Shown: positions 36,472-44,016 of the stretch, one piece after another
Layout of the letters: each line of letters starts with the position of its first letter
Position numbering within the stretch: the first letter of the stretch is position 1
DNA from: Brotonthovivens ammoniilytica
GTDB lineage: Bacteria > Bacillota > Clostridia > Lachnospirales > Lachnospiraceae
Length of the DNA: 64,000 bases
Direction of reading: 5' to 3'
Assembly (NCBI RefSeq): GCF_025566885.1
Contig: NZ_JAOQJQ010000002.1
Coordinates: forward strand, 496,001-560,000
The notes under the pieces: model-generated
Told to the model about the DNA's origin: nothing
Databases searched by the model: none
Seen by the model: only the letters and a program-made list of their open reading frames with translations
Made by a program: the position numbers and the translations under genes

Positions 36472-36795
36472 TTAATTTTTTCGGTTAAGAAGTTCCTTTG
36501 TGACCATTAAAATCCAGTCTTTTACTTTCTGGATTTCTGCCTCTGATAATGGAGCAGGGTCATAATAAAAACTGCAGCCGTCGTAAGGGCTTTCACTGCT
36601 GGTACGAATCAGGATCCCGTCCTTTTTCAGATAGCCGCCCACACACATAGAATCCACGCTGTAACCGGAGTCTTCGGGCTTTAGAAGCTCTTCAATAATC
36701 TGATTCATCAGGTAGAAGTCTTCTTCTCCAGAGCAGCCGTTTAGATTAACCAGTATACATCCGTTTTTCATTTTGTATTCATCAAATAATTCCAT
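36472..36795 (-). CDS. Hypothetical 107-residue protein
   Basis: A small acidic protein starting MELFDEYKMKNG with a good ribosome site (AGGAGGGAACGAC) on the minus strand. It holds four Cys residues and SYDGCSFYYDP-like aromatic stretches (SPYDGCSFYYDPAPL). No transmembrane segment or recognised domain. It stands head-to-head with BKACE and tail-to-tail with promoter module C, so transcription from C would run antisense through it. It may be a later insertion. Function unknown. Confidence 0.65.
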   Translation of the reverse strand: MELFDEYKMKNGCILVNLNGCSGEEDFYLMNQIIEELLKPEDSGYSVDSMCVGGYLKKDGILIRTSSESPYDGCSFYYDPAPLSEAEIQKVKDWILMVTKELLNRKN

Positions 36796-36893
36796 GTCGT
36801 TCCCTCCTGTAGTGAATGTGTGGAAAGTATAACACAGATTTTATGAATGTCAAATCTAAAAATAAAAATTAATTCCCGAAAGGAGATCTTATT

Positions 36894-37901
36894 ATGGCAA
36901 AAACTATTATTACAGCGGCTCTCACCGGCGCGATTACCCCTCATGGATATGATGTTCCGGAAACACCGGAGGAAATCGCCAAAGCAGCTTATGAATGCTG
37001 GAAGGAAGGAGCAGCTATCGTACATCTTCACATGCGTGATGATGCCGGGGCAGGCGTTATGGATCCTGTAAAATTTTACGAGACAATTAAATTAATACGG
37101 ACCAATTATCCGGACTGTGATGTAATTGTAAACTGTACTTCGTCAGGAGATAACCGTGTTTCTGATGACTCTCCTTATGGGAATGCAGTAAGAATGCTTC
37201 ACCATGGAAACGTACCGGGAATTGAAATGGGAACTTTTGATGCCGGTTCTTTTAACTGGGGAATCCCAGGAGGAATTTTCAGTAACTCTCCTACTTTTTT
37301 AACAAATCTTGGAAACCTGTACCAGGAAAAGAATATTAAACCGGAATTTGAAGTGTTTGATCTGGGGATGATCCGGGCAGTTGGCGTTTACTGGAAAAAA
37401 GGAATTGTAAAAGCACCTCTTCATTTTCAGCTCTGTCTGGGGGTTGTAGGAGGTATGGCGGCTACTCCAAGAGATGTACAGGAAATGCTTTCTTACATCC
37501 AGCGACTGCAGTCTGAAGGAAATCTTCCTGAGGAAATTACTTGGTCTGCCTTCGGAATCGGAAAAGGACATCTGCCGGTTATGTTTTCTGCCCTGGCGAA
37601 TGATGGTCATATTCGTGTGGGTATGGAAGATAACGTGGTATACGGAAGAGATAAAGATGGCAAAAAAATTCTGGCAACAAATCTGATGCTTGTAAAACGG
37701 GCTGTGAAAGCGGTAGAAGCTTATGGAAACGAAGTGGCAACTTCAGCTGAAGCCCGCAAGATGCTGGGATTAGAGCCTCTGGATCATGAGGCTGTTGTAA
37801 AAGCACTGGAAGAAATCAGTGTAGAGCAACTAGAAGCAGCGAAGACAGAAGCCGGAGAAAAATACGGAACAACTTATTTCGCAGCGAAAAGTATGGGGTA
37901 A
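36894..37901 (+). CDS. Beta-keto acid cleavage enzyme (BKACE/DUF849)
   Basis: A 335-residue TIM-barrel enzyme of the family of 3-keto-5-aminohexanoate cleavage enzyme. It condenses a beta-keto acid with acetyl-CoA to give acetoacetate plus a new acyl-CoA. Zn ligands His44 and His46 (VHLHMRD), His239 and Glu245 (GHIRVGMEDN) and the acid segment EFEVFD are present. AAAGGAGATC precedes the ATG. It is longer than typical Kce (~275 residues), suggesting a separate subfamily. Context (diketone hydrolase, free-acid dehydrogenase, CoA transferase, thiolase) suits cleavage of triacetate (3,5-dioxohexanoate). Dehydrocarnitine is an alternative substrate. Confidence 0.9.
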   Translation: MAKTIITAALTGAITPHGYDVPETPEEIAKAAYECWKEGAAIVHLHMRDDAGAGVMDPVKFYETIKLIRTNYPDCDVIVNCTSSGDNRVSDDSPYGNAVRMLHHGNVPGIEMGTFDAGSFNWGIPGGIFSNSPTFLTNLGNLYQEKNIKPEFEVFDLGMIRAVGVYWKKGIVKAPLHFQLCLGVVGGMAATPRDVQEMLSYIQRLQSEGNLPEEITWSAFGIGKGHLPVMFSALANDGHIRVGMEDNVVYGRDKDGKKILATNLMLVKRAVKAVEAYGNEVATSAEARKMLGLEPLDHEAVVKALEEISVEQLEAAKTEAGEKYGTTYFAAKSMG

Positions 37902-37903
37902 AC

Positions 37904-37973
37904 GGTAATAACTTTTTGACATAACCGTTCAAATTTTGAGAATTTCCATTTGCAGTCAGGTGGATGATATACT
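37904..37973 (+). promoter_or_regulatory. LysR-type promoter module D (before crotonase)
   Basis: GGTAAT (37904)-N11-ATAACC (37921), GAATTTCC at 37940 and -10 box TATACT at 37968. It starts 3 nt after the BKACE stop and is nearly identical to module A over 30 nt. Confidence 0.75.
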
Positions 37974-38025
37974 CAAAACCAGATAGAGAAGAACTACATA
38001 ATGAAATTTCAGGAGGAAAAATATT

Positions 38026-39057
38026 ATGGCAAACGAAAAAAACAAACCTATGGCACCTTATGCCAAATTACCGGAACTTGAAGAGTATGGCGCATGGTTT
38101 AAAGACTTTGCAGATCTTTACCGTGAAGATGGAATCCTTCAGGTAACATGGAAAACAAATGACGGCCCGATGCATCACAGCGGAATGTCTCACCGTGCAA
38201 TTGGACAGCTGGTAAGAATGCTTTCTCTGGACTTTAAAAATGAAATTATCATTTTTACACATATCGGTGACAGCTGGATGACAGAGTCTGATCCTAACGG
38301 CTGGGAGACATATTCTGAACTGCCTACAGAGCGTTTCCAGCATCAGTATTTTGATGACACAAACCTGATCAAAAATATGATTTTTGACCTTGATGTTCCT
38401 ACAATTGGTGCAATTCCAGGATCCGGTTTCCATTGGGATTCTGCAATGCTTAGTGATGTAACAATTGCTTCTGAGGATACATGGATGGAAGTACCTCATG
38501 CCCACGGCGGATTAGTACCTGGTGATGCAATGGGACTTATGGCGCAGCATTATTTTGGAACAAAACGCGGCAATTATTACATGATGACAACACGTCAGTG
38601 GACAGCTCAGCAGATGCTTGACTGGGGAATGGTAAGTGAAGTAGTACCAAAAGACAAAGTTATGGATCGTGCATGGGAAATTGCCCGTATGTGGAAAACA
38701 ATGTCTTATGAAAACCGTACAATCATGTCCAATCTTGCAAAACGTCCGTTAAAGAAACTGCTTGTAGAAGATCTGAAATTACATACAGTCAGCGAGCAGT
38801 ATGGTTCTTTACTTCGTATTGCAGCAGGAGATCTGGGAGATCAGAATTCCGGTCAGCAGGATGAAAAATATATCAGCCGTACCAATGACTGGCGTTATAC
38901 ATTTGATTATATGCAGCAGCCTCAGAACTGTGAGACATGGGCAAAGTTCCGTACAGAGCCTATCGAGTGGTTCAAAAAAGTAGAAGCGGGCGAAGCTGAA
39001 AATCCATATGAAGTAAAACCGGTAAAACCATATCGTCCGGCACCGGCAGATAAATAG
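38026..39057 (+). CDS. Crotonase-fold beta-diketone hydrolase (6-oxocamphor-hydrolase-like)
   Basis: A 343-residue crotonase-superfamily protein. The segment VPHAHGGLVPGDAMG aligns with the catalytic segment of 6-oxocamphor hydrolase (PHFPSGIVPGDGAH), keeping the His/Asp pair (His158, Asp167, nine residues apart) and the second histidine (His136 in GSGFHWDSAMLSD). No acyl-CoA is needed by such hydrolases, which open cyclic 1,3-diketones by retro-Claisen cleavage. Residues 280-343 are an extra C-terminal tail. CAGGAGG precedes the ATG, and module D drives it alone. It is the most probable ring-opening enzyme of the cluster. An ordinary enoyl-CoA hydratase is less likely because the usual paired Glu residues are not apparent. 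Confidence 0.82.
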   Translation: MANEKNKPMAPYAKLPELEEYGAWFKDFADLYREDGILQVTWKTNDGPMHHSGMSHRAIGQLVRMLSLDFKNEIIIFTHIGDSWMTESDPNGWETYSELPTERFQHQYFDDTNLIKNMIFDLDVPTIGAIPGSGFHWDSAMLSDVTIASEDTWMEVPHAHGGLVPGDAMGLMAQHYFGTKRGNYYMMTTRQWTAQQMLDWGMVSEVVPKDKVMDRAWEIARMWKTMSYENRTIMSNLAKRPLKKLLVEDLKLHTVSEQYGSLLRIAAGDLGDQNSGQQDEKYISRTNDWRYTFDYMQQPQNCETWAKFRTEPIEWFKKVEAGEAENPYEVKPVKPYRPAPADK

Positions 39058-39088
39058 AATAGTTAAATAAGGATAGGTATTATAGTAA

Positions 39089-39136
39089 AAAATAAGATGG
39101 AGCAGTCTGGAAAGAGCTGCTTCATCTTATTTTTTT
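39089..39136. terminator. Terminator between crotonase and racemase-like gene
   Basis: AAATAAGATGgAGCAG/GCTGCTtCATCTTATTT with a 10-nt loop, then TTTTC. Symmetric enough to serve both convergent genes. Confidence 0.85.
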
Positions 39137-39183
39137 CTGTGAGCAGTGCGGAAGCGGCTTGATTACCCTGAAATAGAATCATA

Positions 39184-40032
39184 TTAAGTTAGCCGTAATG
39201 TCCAGAATTTTTGTCTGTTATCATTAAGAACCATTTTTCCGGATTCTAGTGCACTTTGCGGAGGGGTTCTGTAAATACCTCTGCGGCTGATCCAGGGGGA
39301 ACCGGATTTTTTTAAGATAATCATGGATTCTAATAACTGAAGGGAAACGGATAAAACATCCATAATGGGAACCTGATCAATTTGTGTCAGACCATGAGGC
39401 TGGGAGTTCTCACAGCCGGGGGCAATCCGCAGTGCAGGGGACATCAGGCCGCAGCAGGGAATCAAAATTTCAGCGCCCTGATTAATTAGAGGTTTTCCAG
39501 CTGTAATAAAACTATCTATAGTTTCAGATGCATGAATAAGTCCTTCTGGCTGTTTTTGAGGAGGCTCCGGTGTAGCTTGAATACCGGCACAGAAATCTTT
39601 CAGACCTAATATATTTACTTTGTGCCAGGTTTCATGAATATTTGCTTCTGAAATAACCACAAGACCAAATTTTTTAGCCATAATTGCTGCCATGTACAGG
39701 GAAGCTTCACCAATACTGATAACGGGAATATTTACAAGACTTCTGATCTGATCAAGCATAGGATCGCCAAAACAAGTAATCAGGATACCGTCAAACCCTT
39801 CCTTTTCCGCTGAGAGACAGGATTGCAGTACTGCCTGGGAATTTAAGAGATCAATTGCCGGATAAAAAAAGCCTTCCATGCCAATAATCCCCCAGTCACT
39901 AAATTTTGAAAAAATTTCTGTGTCAGGACGTCTTACTAAATTAAAATTTTCCTTCCAGATTTTTGAAAGATGATTAACAGCAAAATCATCATTTTCTTTA
40001 GCAATGGCAACGTTGGCCAGCATGATTTTCAT
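39184..40032 (-). CDS. Asp/Glu/hydantoin racemase-family protein
   Basis: A 282-residue protein of the Asp/Glu racemase superfamily, with two cysteine sites on opposite sides: ILITCFGDPMLDQIR and ILIPCCGLMSP. Relatives include hydantoin racemase, maleate isomerase and arylmalonate decarboxylase, all cofactor-free. GAAAGGGG precedes the ATG. It is monocistronic between the crotonase and a LysR gene on its own strand. It could isomerise or decarboxylate a pathway acid, but no substrate is readable. Confidence 0.78.
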   Translation of the reverse strand: MKIMLANVAIAKENDDFAVNHLSKIWKENFNLVRRPDTEIFSKFSDWGIIGMEGFFYPAIDLLNSQAVLQSCLSAEKEGFDGILITCFGDPMLDQIRSLVNIPVISIGEASLYMAAIMAKKFGLVVISEANIHETWHKVNILGLKDFCAGIQATPEPPQKQPEGLIHASETIDSFITAGKPLINQGAEILIPCCGLMSPALRIAPGCENSQPHGLTQIDQVPIMDVLSVSLQLLESMIILKKSGSPWISRRGIYRTPPQSALESGKMVLNDNRQKFWTLRLT

Positions 40033-40163
40033 TGAAAAACCCCTTTCTGATTTATATTTTATGCTGCTACTATAGCATCTGCATAAGCTTGAATACAGTG
40101 AGTTTAATGCATGGCAGACTGCGGTTCTTTCAGTCAGAATTTTTTATACAACAAAAATTTAAT

Positions 40164-41066
40164 TCAATGGGAAACATTATGATTTAAAATCTGTTCAAAT
40201 AAGAAAACTGCCGGATTTGAGGTATCTTTTTTAAAACGAGCGACGATCTCTACCCGGGAATCCTTATCCAGATCTATAAAGGTGAGTCCCGGATTTATTT
40301 CGCAGCAGCACTTTGGAAAAAAGGTAATTCCCATTCCGGCACTAACAAGCATCAGAGCAGATTCAACGTCTGAAGTATATGTTGTTATGTTGGGGATAAA
40401 CCCGGTTTTCTGACAATCACGTATCATTGCCTTAAAGGTATATTCGCTGATTTTGGGATTGACAAAAATCACCGGATCATTGGAGAATACATTTCGTTTT
40501 ACCTTTCTTTTCCCGGACAGATAGTGGTCCTGGGGAAGAACGGCGCAGATTGGTTCGCTGGAAACAATTTTTTCAGTAATTGTTTCTGTATGAAATGGTT
40601 CAAAGCTGATTGTAAAAATAAGATCTAATTTATTTGTCTCAAGCTTTTGGCTGAGGTTTTGAATGGAATCCTGTATCAGAGTAATCTGAATATCTGGATG
40701 CTGTTCCCGGAATTTACGGATGAGCTCTGGCAGGATTTTTTTTTCGTGCAGTCCCTGAAAACCGATTGTTAAAATGCCGGTACATCCATTTTCGATCTGC
40801 CAGGCGTTGGCTACAGCCTGAGAGAAATTAGTCAGAAGATGTCTGGCATCTGCATAAAAGGATTTTCCGCTTTCGGTCAAGGCTACATAATGCCTGGTTC
40901 GTTTAAACAGTTTCAGCCCCAGCTGGCGTTCTATATTTATAATATTCTGGCTCATAGCCGTCTGGGCAATGTGATTTTTTTCAGCAGCTTTTGTGAAGCT
41001 CAGGCATTCGGCCGCGTCAATAAAATACTGCAGCTGTCTAAGATGAATATAATGATTATAATCCAA
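40164..41066 (-). CDS. LysR-family regulator 1
   Basis: A 300-residue LysR-type regulator with the N-terminal winged HTH LRQLQYFIDAAECLSFTKAAEKNHIAQTAM-type sequence (split here: FTKAAEKNHIAQTAMSQ). A periplasmic-binding-like effector domain follows from ~residue 90. The only plausible start is TTG at 41066, without a clear ribosome site, which suggests low expression. It is the nearest LysR gene to the four LysR-type modules at 30617-37973 and is the best candidate for their activator. This is inference. Confidence 0.85.
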   Translation of the reverse strand: MDYNHYIHLRQLQYFIDAAECLSFTKAAEKNHIAQTAMSQNIINIERQLGLKLFKRTRHYVALTESGKSFYADARHLLTNFSQAVANAWQIENGCTGILTIGFQGLHEKKILPELIRKFREQHPDIQITLIQDSIQNLSQKLETNKLDLIFTISFEPFHTETITEKIVSSEPICAVLPQDHYLSGKRKVKRNVFSNDPVIFVNPKISEYTFKAMIRDCQKTGFIPNITTYTSDVESALMLVSAGMGITFFPKCCCEINPGLTFIDLDKDSRVEIVARFKKDTSNPAVFLFEQILNHNVSH

Positions 41067-41108
41067 AAAATCACCGGCTTTCTGTATGAATAGAATTTAG
41101 AAGCATAA

Positions 41109-41137
41109 CCTTATGATAGAATTACTATATCATTAGG
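41109..41137. promoter_or_regulatory. Dyad between the two divergent LysR genes
   Basis: CCTTATGATA-N9-TATCATTAGG, with one mismatch, in the 244-nt divergent region. CATAACC at 41104-41110 overlaps and resembles one half of the GGTTAT/ATAACC box. Likely autoregulatory site. Confidence 0.45.
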
Positions 41138-41310
41138 GCAAAAGAAGGTACAGTCGAAAAAACCGGAAGCTGAATGCGTAAAATGCATCCAGATAAATGT
41201 GAAAAAGGAAAATTTGACTATAATTGTAAAGAAATTGAATGTATAATATTAAATATGTAAAGCCTGCTGCATGCTGGCTGACAGGAAAATGATACAAGCA
41301 GGAGGGCCGT

Positions 41311-42207
41311 ATGAACTCGAAACAAATTGAATGTTTTTTATGTGTGGCAGATTGCCTGAATATATCCAATGGGGCACAAAAGCTTTATGCATCGCAATCA
41401 ACAGTCAGCAGGCAGATCAGTCTGCTAGAAGAGGAACTTTCAGTTTTACTATTTGTACGGGGAAATAATTATCTGCGTTTGACACCTGCCGGGGCGGCCA
41501 TGTATCAGACATTTTTGGAGATGGATCAATTATTTCGCCAGGGACATAAAAATGCCTTGAGGTTAAATGAAGGAAAAGAGGGCAGTCTCTGTATTGGATT
41601 TTACTGCAATATGCAGATTGAGTCTTTTTTGAATCAAATTGTAATGCAGTTTCGGGAAACATATCCGGATATTATCCTTGATTTTGGATGTGCGCCTAAC
41701 GGTTCGCTGGACTCTTTTATCAGATCCAATTTTTTTGATGTTATTTTTCTGCATGATTTTGATGAGATTAACAATTCTGAGTTTTTATATGAACGAGTAT
41801 GTAATACACATCAGTTTCTGTTATATGGAAAAAATCACAGGCTGGCCCAAAAATCGTCTCCGCATTTTTCCGATTTTAGGGACGAGGTGTTCTGGACGGT
41901 AAAGGATCGGGATTGTCAGGCTCATATGAAGGGGAAAGAGAGAATCTTTCATTCTTATGGAATTGAACAGTGGAACACCAGGGAGGCGGCTAATATAGAT
42001 ACTGCTCTTTTAAATGTGCGTCTTGGAAATGGCTGCATTTTTTTAGATCCGCTTACTTACCAGGTCAATGATAAATTTTACAAAATTTTAGAGCTGCCGG
42101 AGGAAATTTCAGGCGTCGGGATCAATCTTGCCTGGAATAAAAATAATTTGAATCCTGCGATTCCTTTATTTGTCAATCAGTTTGTTAATCAGAAAATTAA
42201 CCTCTGA
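41311..42207 (+). CDS. LysR-family regulator 2
   Basis: A 298-residue LysR protein. The HTH NGAQKLYASQSTVSRQISLL is followed by the linker helix and an effector-binding domain with SLCIGFYCN and VRLGNGCIFLDP. CAGGAGGG precedes the ATG. It diverges from LysR 1 and converges with the GntP-type permease. It may regulate the permease and the molybdoenzyme operon, whose shared control region carries several palindromes. Confidence 0.85.
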   Translation: MNSKQIECFLCVADCLNISNGAQKLYASQSTVSRQISLLEEELSVLLFVRGNNYLRLTPAGAAMYQTFLEMDQLFRQGHKNALRLNEGKEGSLCIGFYCNMQIESFLNQIVMQFRETYPDIILDFGCAPNGSLDSFIRSNFFDVIFLHDFDEINNSEFLYERVCNTHQFLLYGKNHRLAQKSSPHFSDFRDEVFWTVKDRDCQAHMKGKERIFHSYGIEQWNTREAANIDTALLNVRLGNGCIFLDPLTYQVNDKFYKILELPEEISGVGINLAWNKNNLNPAIPLFVNQFVNQKINL

Positions 42208-42222
42208 TTATGTTGTACTTCA

Positions 42223-42301
42223 AATAAAAACCCGTTGCTTTGAACAATTCTTTTGTCGGAAAATTTTCTGACAGGATAGTTTAAAGCGACGGGTTTTTAT
42301 T
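42223..42301. terminator. Bidirectional terminator between LysR 2 and permease
   Basis: AATAAAAACCCGTTGCTTT pairs with AAAGCGACGGGTTTTTATT over 19 bp (one G-U). T runs on both strands. The large loop holds a second small hairpin (TGTCGGAAAATTTTCTGACA). Confidence 0.9.
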
Positions 42302-42322
42302 CTTTATAAGGGGCAGTGTGTA

Positions 42323-43675
42323 TTAATTTAGTCCCGGAGCAATTATATAGATCAGAGCGCACAGGAGTGAGGCTGCGAATGTATAAACAACGGTATTCAG
42401 GAACATCGGCAGGTAAGATTCTTTATAACTTGTACGGGCAAGCCCGATGGTCAGCACGCACATACCGTTAACCGGAAGGGATTCAAAGGTGGTAGCTGAC
42501 AGGGCGGCAACACGCCCAAGGCCATGAACATTAAAGTCAATACCTTTAGATGCCAGAATCCCTACTACAATTGGGAGACCCACATACAGTGCTACAGGGG
42601 GAGCACTGGTCAGGGCAACGATAACGCAGATCGTAAGAAGTCCAAGAAGGACCGGGTGCAGGCTGAGTGTGGACAGAGCGCCTACAATTGCACCGAAGGC
42701 AGCTGTTGAAGTGACAACAGTCGCAAGTCCGGATGGTGTAGATACTGTTGCAAGGGCGTGAGGGTACTGGCCTGCTCCGTCATTAATGGTTTTGATAAGA
42801 CCTTTGAGTAAGGAGCCGTCTTTCCTATCAATATAACGTCCCATAAGAATTAAAGCTGCGATATTTCCGGCGGCCAGAGCAATAGCAACGTCCAGCTTTG
42901 CTACTGAATAAAGTAAAAATACCAGTATAAGAGGAATTAGTGCAATCCAGAAATTTGGGAGCTTAATATTCTCAGAGAAAATATCTATTTTTTTGATATC
43001 GCCCGGGTCAAAATGTTCCCCATTCTTTTTGGATTTAATAATCATGGTAGTTAAAGTCAGATATCCTAGTATGATTACAACCGCCACTGCAATAAGACCC
43101 GGAACCAGGCCTGATGTAGAGCTTACATCATACCCTTCTTTAGTCAGCGCGCCGACCATGGCGATATTGTCAATCTGCGGCGCTCCGGGACAGGCCATAA
43201 ATGCACAGTTTAACATGAGCATAGCGGGAATGTATTTTCGCGGAATGTCTACCATTTCTGCAATGATAAAAGCAATTGGAAATGTTGTGAAGGTAAGGAC
43301 AAATCCGTCAATTCCGCCTAAAGTCATTGCCCCGGCGATAATCAACATAATAAGAATTGCAATACGTACCTGAGCGTTTCCCTGATGTTTTACGATAAAT
43401 TTGGTGGTCAGCGTTTTAGCAATAGATGCAGCAGCCTTGGTTTCTGTATAGACTTTGCCAAGAACAACCCCAAGAAAAATAATAGCAAAAAGCTGAATAA
43501 TCATTTCTCCTAGTCCCTGGGCAAAGGTATAAAATGTATCCACAGCTCCCATAGAGTTTGTTACGGCAACAATGATAGCGCAGACAGGTGCAACAATAAA
43601 TGAGGATATTCCTTTGTATACCAGCAGCATAAATAAAGCCAGTGCGATGATGATTCCGATAATACCAATAGTCAT
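42323..43675 (-). CDS. GntP-type organic acid permease
   Basis: A 450-residue integral membrane protein with about 12-14 hydrophobic segments. It resembles gluconate/citrate ion symporters (GntP family): GEMIIQLFAIIFLGVVLGK, MTLGGIDGFVLTFTTFPIA and a C-terminal LPVNGMCVLTIGLARTSYKE. The start ATG at 43675 follows GAAGGGAGAAGG; the 13-residue upstream extension lacks a site. It is divergent from the ferredoxin-molybdoenzyme operon and probably imports that system's hydroxylated organic acid or phenolic acid. Confidence 0.82.
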   Translation of the reverse strand: MTIGIIGIIIALALFMLLVYKGISSFIVAPVCAIIVAVTNSMGAVDTFYTFAQGLGEMIIQLFAIIFLGVVLGKVYTETKAAASIAKTLTTKFIVKHQGNAQVRIAILIMLIIAGAMTLGGIDGFVLTFTTFPIAFIIAEMVDIPRKYIPAMLMLNCAFMACPGAPQIDNIAMVGALTKEGYDVSSTSGLVPGLIAVAVVIILGYLTLTTMIIKSKKNGEHFDPGDIKKIDIFSENIKLPNFWIALIPLILVFLLYSVAKLDVAIALAAGNIAALILMGRYIDRKDGSLLKGLIKTINDGAGQYPHALATVSTPSGLATVVTSTAAFGAIVGALSTLSLHPVLLGLLTICVIVALTSAPPVALYVGLPIVVGILASKGIDFNVHGLGRVAALSATTFESLPVNGMCVLTIGLARTSYKESYLPMFLNTVVYTFAASLLCALIYIIAPGLN

Positions 43676-43783
43676 TTTCCTTCTCCCTTCTATTACAAGT
43701 TTATTTGTGCCCACAGCAGATCAGTTCATTTTCCTGCGACTCCTTTCTTTGGCAGATGTGCTGTGAATCACTGCCTTGTGTTT

Positions 43784-43854
43784 TTATGATGTACTTATCA
43801 TAACAGCCGTTTTTGACGTTTGTAAAAACGGATATTTAGAACCCTGGTTCTAAA
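43784..43854. promoter_or_regulatory. Cluster of three dyads in the permease/molybdoenzyme control region
   Basis: TTATGAT-N6-ATCATAA (43784-43803), CCGTTTTT-N9-AAAAACGG (43807-43831) and the 20-bp TTTAGAACC-CT-GGTTCTAAA (43835-43854), all perfect. They lie in the 341-nt divergent gap (43676-44016) that otherwise holds no gene. They are candidate operators, and the middle one may instead form an RNA hairpin. Confidence 0.6.
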
Positions 43855-44016
43855 AAATAGATTCTGAGCTTTTCTGAAATGTAAAGTCCTTTCGTATGGG
43901 GATTTGAGGTCCGGTAAGAAGAAAAACTTCTGTCAGAAACCAAAAAGTCATGTTTGTCGTATGAGATTCAGATGCTTTACAATTCAGGAAAAGAAAGAGA
44001 AATGGAGGGCTGTATT

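Noticed and set aside
36768..37031. 87-codon minus-strand ORF over the BKACE start
   Set aside because: It lies mostly inside the well-supported BKACE gene and lacks a ribosome site.
34328..37901. Region as an L-carnitine degradation cluster
   Set aside because: The dehydrogenase and BKACE would fit dehydrocarnitine cleavage, but carnitine gives no role to the beta-diketone hydrolase or the SDRs in the same regulon. It remains an alternative.
43807..43831. Molybdenum-cofactor riboswitch before the molybdoenzyme operon
   Set aside because: Only a single simple hairpin is present; the multi-stem architecture of that riboswitch could not be drawn.
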